Positions 8,305 to 16,625 of a stretch of DNA of 64,000 nucleotides are shown piece by piece. The notes beneath the pieces were generated by a model. That model made no database searches and had not been told where the DNA came from. It saw nothing but the letters and a program-made list of their open reading frames with translations. Every line of letters starts with the position of its first letter. Within the stretch, counting starts at the first letter, position 1. Location of the stretch: NCBI RefSeq assembly GCF_023074055.1, contig NZ_JADPKR010000055.1:62001-126000 (forward strand). Reading direction: 5' to 3'. Source of the stretch: Bradyrhizobium sp. 141 (GTDB lineage: Bacteria; Pseudomonadota; Alphaproteobacteria; Rhizobiales; Xanthobacteraceae). The translations under genes and the position numbers were made by a program.

Positions 8305-10377
8305 ATGAGCGGACCATCCGACTACCAGCCGAGCAATCCGGCCCTGCAATGGATCGAGCGGCGCCTGCCGATCTTCGGCCTCATGCACTCGTCGTTCGTC
8401 GCCTATCCCACCCCGCGCAACCTGAACTATTGGTGGACCTTCGGCGCCATCCTCTCCTTCATGCTGGGGATGCAGATCCTGACCGGCGTGATCCTGGCGA
8501 TGCACTACACGCCGCATGCCGATCTCGCCTTCAAGTCGGTCGAGCTGATCGTCCGTGACGTGAACTACGGCTGGCTGCTGCGCAACATGCACGCGGTCGG
8601 CGCCTCGATGTTCTTCGTCGCGGTCTACGTCCATATGTTCCGCGGCCTTTACTACGGGTCGTACAAGGAGCCGCGCGAGGTGCTGTGGATCCTCGGCGTC
8701 ATCATCTACCTCCTGATGATGGCGACCGGCTTCATGGGTTACGTGCTGCCGTGGGGCCAGATGAGCTTCTGGGGCGCCACCGTCATCACCAACCTGTTCT
8801 CCGCCATTCCCTACGTAGGCGAAAGCGTCGTGACGCTCTTGTGGGGCGGCTATTCGGTCGGCAACCCGACGCTGAACCGCTTCTTCTCGCTGCATTACCT
8901 GTTGCCGTTCCTGATCGCGGGCGTCGTCGTGCTCCACGTCTGGGCGCTGCACGTGGCCGGCCAGAACAATCCTGACGGCGTCGAGCCGAAGACGGAAAAG
9001 GACACGGTGCCGTTCACGCCGCATGCCACCATCAAGGACATGTTCGGCGTGGCCTGCTTCATGCTGCTCTACGCCTGGTTCATCTTCTACATGCCGAACT
9101 ATCTCGGCGACGCCGACAACTACATTCCGGCGAACCCGGGCGTGACGCCGCCGCACATCGTGCCGGAATGGTATTACCTGCCGTTCTACGCGATCCTGCG
9201 CTCGATCCCGAACAAGCTGGCGGGCGTGATCGGGATGTTCGGAGCGATCATCATCCTCTGCTTCCTGCCTTGGCTGGACGCCGCCAAGACGAAGTCGTCG
9301 AAGTATCGCCCGCTCGCCAAGCAGTTCTTCTGGATCTTCGTCGTGGTCTGCATCCTGCTCGGCTATCTCGGCGCGCAGCCGCCGGAGGGCATCTACGTGA
9401 TCGCCGGCCGGGTCCTGACCGTCTGCTACTTCGCCTACTTCCTGATCGTGCTGCCGCTGCTCTCGCGCATCGAGAAGCCGCGGCCGGTGCCGAACTCGAT
9501 CTCGGATGCGGTGCTGGCCAAGACTGGCAGCAGGTCGACGCCGATGGTCTCGACCGCGATCATGCTGGCGCTCGCCGGCTCGTTGTTCGCGGGCTCGATC
9601 GACAGTGCGAAGGCGTCCGAAGGCAGCGACACGCCTCCGGGCAACAAATGGTCGTTCTCAGGCCCTTTCGGTAAGTTCGACCGCGGTGCGTTGCAGCGCG
9701 GCCTGAAGGTCTACAAGGAGGTCTGTGCGAGCTGCCACGGCCTGTCCTACATCGCCTTCCGCAACCTCGCCGAAGCAGGCGGACCAAGCTATTCAGTGGC
9801 GCAGGCGGCAGCCTTCGCTTCGGAGTACAAGGTCAAGGACGGCCCGAACGATGCGGGTGACATGTTCGAGCGTGCGGGGCGCCCAGCGGATTATTTCCCG
9901 TCGCCGTTCCCGAACGAGCAGGCCGCGCGTGCGGCGAACGGCGGCGCCGCGCCGCCCGACCTCTCCCTGATCACCAAGGCGCGCTCGTATAAGCGCGGCT
10001 TCCCCTGGTTCATCATCGACTTCTTCAGCCAGTATCAGGAGCAGGGCCCGGACTACGTCGCGGCGGTGCTTCAGGGCTACGAAGACAAGGCGCCGGAAGG
10101 CGTGACCATCCCGGAGGGCTCCTACTACAACAAATACTTCCCCGGCCACGCCATCAAGATGCCGAAGCCGCTGAGCGATGGCCAGGTCACCTTCGACGAC
10201 GGCTCGCCCGCCACAGTGGCGCAATATGCCAAGGACGTCACCACGTTCTTGATGTGGACCGCCGAGCCGCACATGGAAGCGCGCAAGCGCCTCGGATTCC
10301 AGGTCTTCGTGTTCCTGATCCTCTTTGCAGGTCTGATGTACTTCACCAAGAAGAAGGTCTGGGCCAGCTCCCACTGA
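8305..10377 (+). CDS. fbcH: Fused cytochrome b / cytochrome c1 precursor of the bc1 complex
   Basis: A 690-residue polyprotein. Residues 1 to about 410 are cytochrome b: four haem ligands H96/H110 and H197/H211, with the quinol-site motif PEWY at 287-290. Residues about 411-437 act as an internal signal sequence with a processing site near AKA-SEG (after A437). The rest is cytochrome c1, with haem motif CASCH at 474-478, a Met-ligand region and a C-terminal membrane anchor (FVFLILFAGLMYF). In Bradyrhizobium this fusion is known to be cut into two mature subunits. A strong terminator follows 27 bp later. Confidence 0.98.
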   Translation: MSGPSDYQPSNPALQWIERRLPIFGLMHSSFVAYPTPRNLNYWWTFGAILSFMLGMQILTGVILAMHYTPHADLAFKSVELIVRDVNYGWLLRNMHAVGASMFFVAVYVHMFRGLYYGSYKEPREVLWILGVIIYLLMMATGFMGYVLPWGQMSFWGATVITNLFSAIPYVGESVVTLLWGGYSVGNPTLNRFFSLHYLLPFLIAGVVVLHVWALHVAGQNNPDGVEPKTEKDTVPFTPHATIKDMFGVACFMLLYAWFIFYMPNYLGDADNYIPANPGVTPPHIVPEWYYLPFYAILRSIPNKLAGVIGMFGAIIILCFLPWLDAAKTKSSKYRPLAKQFFWIFVVVCILLGYLGAQPPEGIYVIAGRVLTVCYFAYFLIVLPLLSRIEKPRPVPNSISDAVLAKTGSRSTPMVSTAIMLALAGSLFAGSIDSAKASEGSDTPPGNKWSFSGPFGKFDRGALQRGLKVYKEVCASCHGLSYIAFRNLAEAGGPSYSVAQAAAFASEYKVKDGPNDAGDMFERAGRPADYFPSPFPNEQAARAANGGAAPPDLSLITKARSYKRGFPWFIIDFFSQYQEQGPDYVAAVLQGYEDKAPEGVTIPEGSYYNKYFPGHAIKMPKPLSDGQVTFDDGSPATVAQYAKDVTTFLMWTAEPHMEARKRLGFQVFVFLILFAGLMYFTKKKVWASSH

Positions 10378-10403
10378 GGCGGCGCGAGACGAGAAACTGA
10401 AGA

Positions 10404-10427
10404 AGCCCCCGCAAGGGGGCTTTTTTG
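10404..10427 (+). terminator. Rho-independent terminator of fbcFH
   Basis: Perfect 7-bp stem AGCCCCC/GGGGGCT with a GCAA tetraloop followed by a run of T, 27 bp after the fbcH stop codon. This is a textbook intrinsic terminator. Confidence 0.9.
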
Positions 10428-10440
10428 TTGGCGTCGCCGG

Positions 10441-10490
10441 TGTCCCGGACGCGCTGCAGCGTGCAACGCTGCTGCGCAGAGCCGGGACCC
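10441..10490. repeat. Palindromic intergenic element (GTCCCGG type)
   Basis: Begins TGTCCCGGACGCG and ends GCGCAGAGCCGGGACC, with complementary ends and an internal GCAGCG/CGCTGC pairing. A longer related element is at 58147-58318. Such elements are common between Bradyrhizobium genes. Confidence 0.65.
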
Positions 10491-10657
10491 AGCGTGCTCG
10501 TGGCTGGGCCCGGATCAGCAACGCACCACGCCGCGAAGGGCGGCGCGCTTCATTGCATCCGGGGCACGAGAGTGTGTTGTTTGGCGCGATTGCCTATCTG
10601 CCGCTCACCCGCCAAAATGCCGCCAACCGCTCCCCCCAAAACTCATCGGAGGACACC

Positions 10658-11332
10658 ATGGGAACCGCCATCACCTTCAAGCGCCCGGACGGCAAGGACG
10701 CCTCGGGCTATCTCGCCAATGCCGCGCGCGGCAACGCGCCGGGCGTGGTCGTGATTCAGGAATGGTGGGGGCTGTCGGACCAGATCAAGGGCCTGTGCGA
10801 CCGCTTTGCGCTGGCCGGTTTCGATGCGCTGGCGCCCGATCTCTACAAGGGCAAGGTGGTGCCGTATCACGACACGGATTCCGCCAACAAGGAAATGAAC
10901 TCGCTCGACTTCATGGACGCCACCACGCAGACCGTGCGCGGCGCCACGCAATACCTCTCGCGCAACGGCGCCAAGGTCGGCCTGACGGGCTTCTGCCTCG
11001 GCGGCGCCGTCACCATCATCGGCGCGACCAAGATCCCGGAGCTTGCGGCCGGCGTCGTGTTCTACGGCATCCCACCCGAGCAGGCGGCCACGCCCGCCGA
11101 CGTCAAGATCCCGCTCCAGGCCCATTTCGCCAACAAGGACGATTGGTGCACGCCGGAGCTGGTCAATGGCTTCGAAAAGGCCATGAAGGCCGCCGGCAAG
11201 TCGCTCGAGCTGTTCCGCTATGACGCCGAGCACGCCTTCGTCAACGAGCAGCGCCAGGCTGTGCACGACCGCGAAGCCGCCGAGCTCGCCTGGGGCAGGG
11301 CGACGGAGTTTTTCCGGAAGCATCTGGGGTAG
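10658..11332 (+). CDS. Dienelactone hydrolase family protein
   Basis: A 224-residue alpha/beta hydrolase of the carboxymethylenebutenolidase type. The nucleophile is cysteine, C113 in GFCLGG, with H192 (AEHAF), an Asp at 161-162 (KDDW) and the family Glu at 35 (IQEWWGL). These are the residues that define dienelactone hydrolases rather than Ser esterases. The true substrate is open; many housekeeping members are not part of catechol pathways, and no aromatic-degradation genes lie nearby. ATG 10658 is chosen because CGGAGGA lies 5-6 nt upstream. Confidence 0.93.
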   Translation: MGTAITFKRPDGKDASGYLANAARGNAPGVVVIQEWWGLSDQIKGLCDRFALAGFDALAPDLYKGKVVPYHDTDSANKEMNSLDFMDATTQTVRGATQYLSRNGAKVGLTGFCLGGAVTIIGATKIPELAAGVVFYGIPPEQAATPADVKIPLQAHFANKDDWCTPELVNGFEKAMKAAGKSLELFRYDAEHAFVNEQRQAVHDREAAELAWGRATEFFRKHLG

Positions 11333-11336
11333 GTCC

Positions 11337-11498
11337 GTGACGGACAAATCTGAAGCCGATGCGCGGTCGGAGCGTGAGGTCTTCAAGGTCCCGGAGGGCC
11401 ATCGAGCAGCCGTTCTTGAGGGGCTCCGCGAGGCGGATCGAGGCGAGTTCGCTACCGATGCAGAGATGGCCGCGCTTTGGAAGCGGTGCGGCCTCTAG
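11337..11498 (+). CDS. Small antitoxin-like protein, no toxin partner
   Basis: A 53-residue acidic protein starting at GTG 11337, 4 bp after the dienelactone hydrolase stop, so likely co-transcribed. The C-terminal VLEGLREADRGEFATDAEMAALWKR resembles the tail of ParD/CopG-type antitoxin proteins that ends in an Asp-Glu-containing helix. No RelE/ParE-like toxin gene follows: the next 100 bp are a palindromic repeat. Either an orphan antitoxin or a small unrelated protein. Confidence 0.6.
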   Translation: MTDKSEADARSEREVFKVPEGHRAAVLEGLREADRGEFATDAEMAALWKRCGL

Positions 11499-11501
11499 CC
11501 C

Positions 11502-11586
11502 GTAGCCCGGATGGAGCGTAGCGTAATCCGGGGACCTTCCCATCGTGGCACGAACCCCGGATTGCGCTGCGCTCCATCCGGGCTAC
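11502..11586. repeat. Palindromic intergenic element (GTAGCCCGGATGGAGCG type)
   Basis: GTAGCCCGGATGGAGCG at the left and its complement CGCTCCATCCGGGCTAC at the right, with a second nested pairing around the ATCCGGGG/CCCCGGAT core. One copy in the window. It separates the antitoxin-like gene from the trp leader. Confidence 0.8.
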
Positions 11587-11590
11587 CTCC

Positions 11591-11620
11591 TTGACGCCGC
11601 CCCCCGGCCATGGTGAGTAT
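11591..11620 (+). promoter_or_regulatory. Putative trp promoter
   Basis: TTGACG at 11591-11596 is a good -35 box; 18 bp later GAGTAT (11615-11620) is a weak -10 match. Transcription would begin near 11627-11628, at the A of the trpL ATG, giving a leaderless leader-peptide mRNA as described for rhizobial trpL. The -10 call is uncertain. Confidence 0.45.
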
Positions 11621-11627
11621 CCGCCCC

Positions 11628-11675
11628 ATGAGCACCGCCGTCCGCCCAGCCCGTCTTTGGTGGCGCACCTCCTAA
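11628..11675 (+). CDS. trpL: Tryptophan operon leader peptide
   Basis: A 15-codon frame, MSTAVRPARLWWRTS, with two adjacent Trp codons near its end, 116 bp before trpE(G). Tandem Trp codons in a tiny frame immediately followed by competing hairpins is the signature of ribosome-mediated attenuation: with scarce Trp-tRNA the ribosome stalls at WW and frees the antiterminator. There is no ribosome-binding site, consistent with leaderless translation if transcription starts at the ATG. Confidence 0.85.
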   Translation: MSTAVRPARLWWRTS

Positions 11676-11752
11676 CGAGGTGGCCGGTGCGATTTTCCTT
11701 TCCCAAATCGTCTGAGGTCGCCAACGCAGTGCGGCGGCCTGATCGTTTGTCC
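11664..11752 (+). promoter_or_regulatory. trp attenuator: competing hairpins
   Basis: Segment 1 CACCTC (11666-11671, overlapping the peptide's end) pairs with segment 2 GAGGTG (11677-11682). Segment 2 GGTGGCC (11679-11685) can instead pair with segment 3 GGTCGCC (11716-11722), the antiterminator. Segment 3 pairs with segment 4 GGCGGCC (11733-11739), a 7-bp stem followed by a T-containing tract TGATCGTTTGT, the terminator. All pairings include at most two G-T wobbles. The T-run is weaker than in enteric bacteria. Confidence 0.7.
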
Positions 11753-11791
11753 TGTGTGGCGTTCCTTCGGCAAGTTTCGTAAGAGGACGAC

Positions 11792-13957
11792 ATGAACAGG
11801 ACAGTCTTTGCCCTCCCGGCCCGAAGCGACTATGTGACCCGCGCAGGACTCGCGATCACGCGCGTGGCCGAGCAGTTTACCGGCGGCGCCAACCGGCTCG
11901 ACGATCTCATCAACCTGCTCGACCGCCGCCGCGGCGTGGTGCTGTCCTCGGGCACGACCGTGCCCGGCCGCTACGAGAGTTTTGACCTCGGCTTCTCCGA
12001 TCCGCCGCTCAAGCTCGAGACCACTGGCGTCAATTTCAAGCTGGAAGCGTTGAACGCGCGCGGGCAGGTGCTGATCGCCTTCCTCACTGACGTCCTGCGC
12101 GAGCCCTGTGTGGTGATCTCCGAGAAGACCGCTTCGCGCCTGGCCGGCCACATCATCCGCGGCGACGCCCCGGTCGAGGAGGACCAGCGCACGCGCCGTG
12201 CCAGCGTGATGTCGCTGGTGCGCGATCTCGTCGCCGCTTTCTCCGCCAATGATGATGGGCTGCTCGGCCTTTTCGGCGCTTTCGCCTACGACCTCGTGTT
12301 CCAGATCGAGGACCTCGTGCAGAAGCGCGCACGCGAGAGCGACCAGCGCGACATCGTGCTGTACGTGCCCGATCGCCTTCTTGCCTATGACCGCGCCACC
12401 GGCCGCGGCGTCGTGCTGAGCTACGACTTCGCCTGGAAGGGCAAGTCCACCGAGGGCCTGCCGCGCGAGACCGCCGAGAGCCCGTACCTGAAGACGCCGC
12501 GCCAGGGTTTTGCCGATCACGCGCCCGGCGAATATCAGGCCACGGTGGAGACCGCGCGCGCGGCCTTCGCCCGCGGCGATCTGTTCGAGGCGGTGCCCGG
12601 ACAATTGTTCGCCGAGCCTTGCGATCGCTCGCCGGCCGAGGTCTTCCAGCGCCTCTGCGTCATCAATCCGTCGCCCTACGGCGCGCTGATGAATCTGGGC
12701 GAGGGAGAGTTTCTCGTCTCCGCCTCGCCGGAGATGTTCGTTCGCTCGGACGGACGCCGGGTCGAGACCTGCCCGATCTCGGGCACGATCGCGCGCGGCC
12801 TTGATGCGATCGGCGATGCCGAGCAGATCCGCCAGCTCCTGAATTCGGAGAAGGACGAGTTCGAGCTCAACATGTGCACCGACGTCGACCGCAACGACAA
12901 GGCGCGCGTCTGCGTTCCCGGCACCATCAAGGTGCTCGCGCGCCGGCAGATCGAGACCTACTCAAAGCTGTTTCACACCGTCGACCACGTCGAGGGCATG
13001 CTGCGCCCCGGCTTCGACGCGCTCGATGCCTTCCTCACCCACGCCTGGGCGGTCACTGTCACCGGTGCGCCGAAGCTGTGGGCGATGCAGTTCGTCGAGG
13101 ATCACGAGCGCTCGCCGCGGCGCTGGTATGCCGGCGCGATCGGCGCGGTGAATTTCGACGGCAGCATCAACACCGGCCTCACCATCCGCACCATCCGCAT
13201 GAAGGATGGCCTCGCCGAAGTGCGCGTCGGTGCGACTTGCCTGTTTGACTCGGATCCCGCCGCCGAAGACCGCGAATGCCAGGTCAAGGCCGCAGCCCTG
13301 TTCCAGGCGCTGCGCGGCGATCCGCCGAAGCCGCTGTCGACCTTCGCGCCGGATGCGACCGGTTCGGGCAAGCAAGTGCTGCTGATCGATCACGACGACA
13401 GTTTCGTGCACATGCTCGCCGATTATTTCCGCCAGGTCGGCGCCGACGTCACCGTGGTCCGGCATGTGCATGCGCTCGACATGCTCAAGCGGAAGAGGTG
13501 GGATTTGCTGGTGCTGTCGCCGGGTCCTGGACGCCCCGAGGATTTCGCGATCAAGAAGACCATCGATGCGGCGTTGGAGAAGAAGCTGCCGGTGTTCGGC
13601 GTCTGCCTCGGCGTGCAGGCCATCGGTGAATATTTCGGCGGCGAGCTTGGGCAGCTCACGCATCCCGCCCACGGCCGGCCCTCGCGGGTGCAGGTGCGCG
13701 GCGGGCGGCTGATGCGCAATCTGCCGAACGAGATCGTCATCGGCCGTTATCACTCGCTCTTTGTCGAGCGCGACAGCATGCCTGAAGTTCTGAGCGTGAC
13801 CGCCAGCACCGAGGACGGCGTCGCCATGGCGCTGGAGCACAAGACCCTGCCGATCGCCGGCGTACAATTCCACCCGGAATCGCTGATGTCGCTCGGCAAT
13901 GAGGTGGGACTACGTATTGTCGAGAATGCGTTCCGGCTGGATGCGCGCGTTGATTGA
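11792..13957 (+). CDS. trpE(G): Fused anthranilate synthase, components I and II
   Basis: A 721-residue enzyme making anthranilate from chorismate and glutamine, the first committed step of tryptophan synthesis. Residues 1 to about 510 are the chorismate-binding TrpE part (CPISGTIARG, ELNMCTDVDRNDKARVC, GAPKLWAMQ). Residues about 525-721 are the TrpG glutamine amidotransferase with nucleophile C605 (GVCLGV) and H694/E696 (FHPES). The single-chain form is typical of rhizobia. The trpL attenuator upstream should control it; no other trp genes are in the window. Confidence 0.97.
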   Translation: MNRTVFALPARSDYVTRAGLAITRVAEQFTGGANRLDDLINLLDRRRGVVLSSGTTVPGRYESFDLGFSDPPLKLETTGVNFKLEALNARGQVLIAFLTDVLREPCVVISEKTASRLAGHIIRGDAPVEEDQRTRRASVMSLVRDLVAAFSANDDGLLGLFGAFAYDLVFQIEDLVQKRARESDQRDIVLYVPDRLLAYDRATGRGVVLSYDFAWKGKSTEGLPRETAESPYLKTPRQGFADHAPGEYQATVETARAAFARGDLFEAVPGQLFAEPCDRSPAEVFQRLCVINPSPYGALMNLGEGEFLVSASPEMFVRSDGRRVETCPISGTIARGLDAIGDAEQIRQLLNSEKDEFELNMCTDVDRNDKARVCVPGTIKVLARRQIETYSKLFHTVDHVEGMLRPGFDALDAFLTHAWAVTVTGAPKLWAMQFVEDHERSPRRWYAGAIGAVNFDGSINTGLTIRTIRMKDGLAEVRVGATCLFDSDPAAEDRECQVKAAALFQALRGDPPKPLSTFAPDATGSGKQVLLIDHDDSFVHMLADYFRQVGADVTVVRHVHALDMLKRKRWDLLVLSPGPGRPEDFAIKKTIDAALEKKLPVFGVCLGVQAIGEYFGGELGQLTHPAHGRPSRVQVRGGRLMRNLPNEIVIGRYHSLFVERDSMPEVLSVTASTEDGVAMALEHKTLPIAGVQFHPESLMSLGNEVGLRIVENAFRLDARVD

Positions 13958-13966
13958 GAGGCACCA

Positions 13967-14503
<537 letters not shown>

Positions 14504-14506
<3 letters not shown>

Positions 14507-14521
14507 CCGCCGCTGCGGTCA
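14504..14521. terminator. Hairpin shared by two convergent stop codons
   Basis: TGACCGC, loop CGCT, GCGGTCA: a perfect 7-bp stem. The apt stop TGA is the left end and the stop of the GIY-YIG gene on the other strand is the right end. It could act as a bidirectional terminator, but no T-run follows on either side. Confidence 0.5.
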
Positions 14522-14851
14522 GATCATCTCGGCCTTCAACTCCGCCCGCCAATGCAGCACGCGCTCCTTCAGGAGCGCGTTCCTGACATAGGCGCTCTCC
14601 TCGTCGTCCAGGCGTTCGCATTCGCCAAACGTCAGCCCCGCCTCGCCATGCGTGTTCCAAGCGGCCTGGAGGCTGCGGCACGTGTGGCTGCCGTGGCGTA
14701 GCGAGAACCAAATGCGGTTCTGGATCGTCTCCAGATTCGGCGCCTGGCCGACCCAGGCCTCGCCCGAGACCGCGCAGCGCACGACGAAGATGCCCGCGAC
14801 GGTCTTTCGCTCCTTATAAGCGGCGATCGCTGCTTTCCGGTCGATGCTCAC
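14519..14851 (-). CDS. GIY-YIG nuclease family protein
   Basis: A 110-residue protein. The strand AGIFVVRCAVSGEAWVGQAPNL corresponds to the GIY-YIG core in a divergent form (GIF...VG), followed by a conserved Arg-containing helix (NRIWFSLRHGSHTCRSLQ). Stand-alone small GIY-YIG proteins of this type are frequent in Bradyrhizobium; the classic catalytic residues are poorly kept, so nuclease activity is not assured. It follows the two ParA-like genes on the same strand, 83 bp after the second. Confidence 0.75.
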   Translation of the reverse strand: MSIDRKAAIAAYKERKTVAGIFVVRCAVSGEAWVGQAPNLETIQNRIWFSLRHGSHTCRSLQAAWNTHGEAGLTFGECERLDDEESAYVRNALLKERVLHWRAELKAEMI

Positions 14852-14934
14852 GGTGACGGGGCCTTGTTGAGGACGTTTGCACCATCCCAGTAGCGGTGGC
14901 CTCGCCTTCTGTCAATATTACCCGGGTAAAATAT

Positions 14935-15603
14935 TCAAGACCGCTGCAGGATCAGGCTGAGTTCGAGCTCGCGGAAGGCGAGGTAATTGCGCCGGGTCCA
15001 TTGGTGCAGCTCGGTCGAGGCGTCCTTCTCCTGGCGGAGGTAGCCGGTGAAGGAGAAGTTCAGCCGGTCGATATAGGTCTTGAGGAAGCCCGGCAGCGCG
15101 GGCAGGCGGAACAGCCGGCCGCCGGCCATCGCGGCCGGAAGCTCGCCGCGTATGACATGTTCGTTGTCTACCGTGATCAGGTTCATGCGCGGGATCCGCC
15201 CGCGCAGCATCTCGTGGGCGCGAATAGAGACGCGGTCGGTGTCGGCGACGAACAGGATCTGAGGCGCGACATGGCGGCGCGCTGCCTCCTTCAACAGGCC
15301 GATCTCGTCGGTCATCTTGAAGAACTCGTCGAAGGCGTGGAAGCCGAGGTCGATCACCTTGGCAAGGCCGTCGTCGACGATGACGCGATCCATCAGCTGC
15401 ATCTTGCCGTAGGTGTCGATCACGTCGGCGGTCTCGGTGATCCCGGGCAGATAGTCGAGCAGCGACGGCTCCTTCAGATTGACGTCGAAGGCCGCGACAT
15501 TGCCGTTCTTGAGCAGCAGGAATTCGGCAAGCAGCCGCGCCAGCAGGGTCTTGCCGACCTGCGGGCGGGGCGAACAGATGATGTAGACGGGCGTCACGGG
15601 CAT
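14935..15603 (-). CDS. ParA/MinD-superfamily P-loop ATPase (second of pair)
   Basis: A 222-residue protein. The N-terminal VYIICSPRPQVGKTLLARLL is a P-loop like that of ParA/MinD proteins but with Ser in place of the first Gly and no signature Lys. FDVNLKEPSLLDYLPG occupies the switch I position and ILFVADTDRVS a later core strand. The C-terminal half is helical and not recognisable. I start at ATG 15603; GTG 15606 is also in frame. It lies 62 bp downstream of a second ParA-like gene. No parB or centromere-like site is visible, so chromosome partition is not implied. Confidence 0.8.
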   Translation of the reverse strand: MPVTPVYIICSPRPQVGKTLLARLLAEFLLLKNGNVAAFDVNLKEPSLLDYLPGITETADVIDTYGKMQLMDRVIVDDGLAKVIDLGFHAFDEFFKMTDEIGLLKEAARRHVAPQILFVADTDRVSIRAHEMLRGRIPRMNLITVDNEHVIRGELPAAMAGGRLFRLPALPGFLKTYIDRLNFSFTGYLRQEKDASTELHQWTRRNYLAFRELELSLILQRS

Positions 15604-15665
15604 CACGAACTATTATCTGAGCGAACACACCGCCCAATCCAGCCGTATCCGCCCGGGGTCCGCAA

Positions 15666-16418
15666 CTATTTTTCGCTGGTGCGGGTCGCGGGTTTCGAAC
15701 CGACGATGTCGGTCAGGCGGATGCGGTCGAACTCGCTCCAGACATTGGCCAGCCAGTGCCGGACATAGCCGCGCAGCACGAAGGAATAGTTCGCGGCATC
15801 GTCGTTGATGCCCTTGTTGGCGACGAATTTCAGGAACGGAACGGAGGAGACCTCTACCTGCTCATAGGCCATTTCGTTGAGCTTGGGGATGGTCAGCTCG
15901 GTCGCATCCTTGATGCGGTGGAAGTAGGAATTATAGGTCGCCTGGTCCCACTGGAAGAACTGGGTGTCGTTGATGAAGTTCTTCACCAGGAAATATTTCG
16001 CGCCCGTCATGAAGCCCGCGGTCTCCGCGATCTCCTCCAGCGAGGCGATCGAGGGTCCCAGGATGTGGAACACGGCGAACGTGATCTGGCCGGCCTTGGC
16101 GGCGTCCAGAAAGCCGATGTCGCGGAGCGAGGCCAGTGCAGGCGAGAGCAGGCCGGCGCGGACGTCGATGACGGTGACTGAAGGGCTGACAGCGTTGAGC
16201 GTGTCAAAAATCTTCATCTGATCCGACGTCGTCGTCATGTCGACGATCTGGGTAATGTCAGGGTGGAAGCGCTTCAGGGTTCCGCGCGGCGACTCCGTGT
16301 CGAAGGCGCGCGTCGGCACGTTGTTGGCTGAGAAATAATCGAGCAGGGTGCGCGATACCGTGGTCTTGCCGACCCCGCCCTTGTCCGCGCCCACCACAAC
16401 CACTGCCGGCTTTGCCAT
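15666..16418 (-). CDS. ParA/MinD-superfamily P-loop ATPase (first of pair)
   Basis: A 250-residue protein with the deviant Walker A box of the ParA/MinD family (GADKGGVGKTT, with the signature Lys), FDTESPRG in the switch I position and VTVIDVRAG as the Walker B strand. Such ATPases dimerise on ATP and position cargo on the nucleoid or membrane. The middle (FFQWDQATYNSYFHRI) is not family-typical. AGGGGA precedes the ATG by 4-5 nt. Together with the next gene it forms an operon of two related ATPases whose cargo is unknown. Confidence 0.85.
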   Translation of the reverse strand: MAKPAVVVVGADKGGVGKTTVSRTLLDYFSANNVPTRAFDTESPRGTLKRFHPDITQIVDMTTTSDQMKIFDTLNAVSPSVTVIDVRAGLLSPALASLRDIGFLDAAKAGQITFAVFHILGPSIASLEEIAETAGFMTGAKYFLVKNFINDTQFFQWDQATYNSYFHRIKDATELTIPKLNEMAYEQVEVSSVPFLKFVANKGINDDAANYSFVLRGYVRHWLANVWSEFDRIRLTDIVGSKPATRTSEK

Positions 16419-16625
16419 TGCTGTCCCCTAACGCGCGCCCCCGATCGCGAGGTCGCAATCGGCCGGGCCCCAAATCGATGTCCGAAGGATGTCCCAAGTC
16501 TGCTGTTGGGCGCGAACATGGCAGAAACAAGGGAGAATTCAATTCCGCAGGCCCCGGTTACGGCAATTCCCGAGGTTTTTCCCAATCGCGATCAAACCTG
16601 CCGCGCGTGGCGTCGAATGACGTAC

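Noticed and set aside
11337..11498. A complete toxin-antitoxin module
   Set aside because: Only an antitoxin-like tail is seen; no toxin gene lies next to it.
14935..16418. A plasmid-type or chromosomal parABS locus
   Set aside because: No ParB gene and no parS-like palindromes flank the two ATPase genes.
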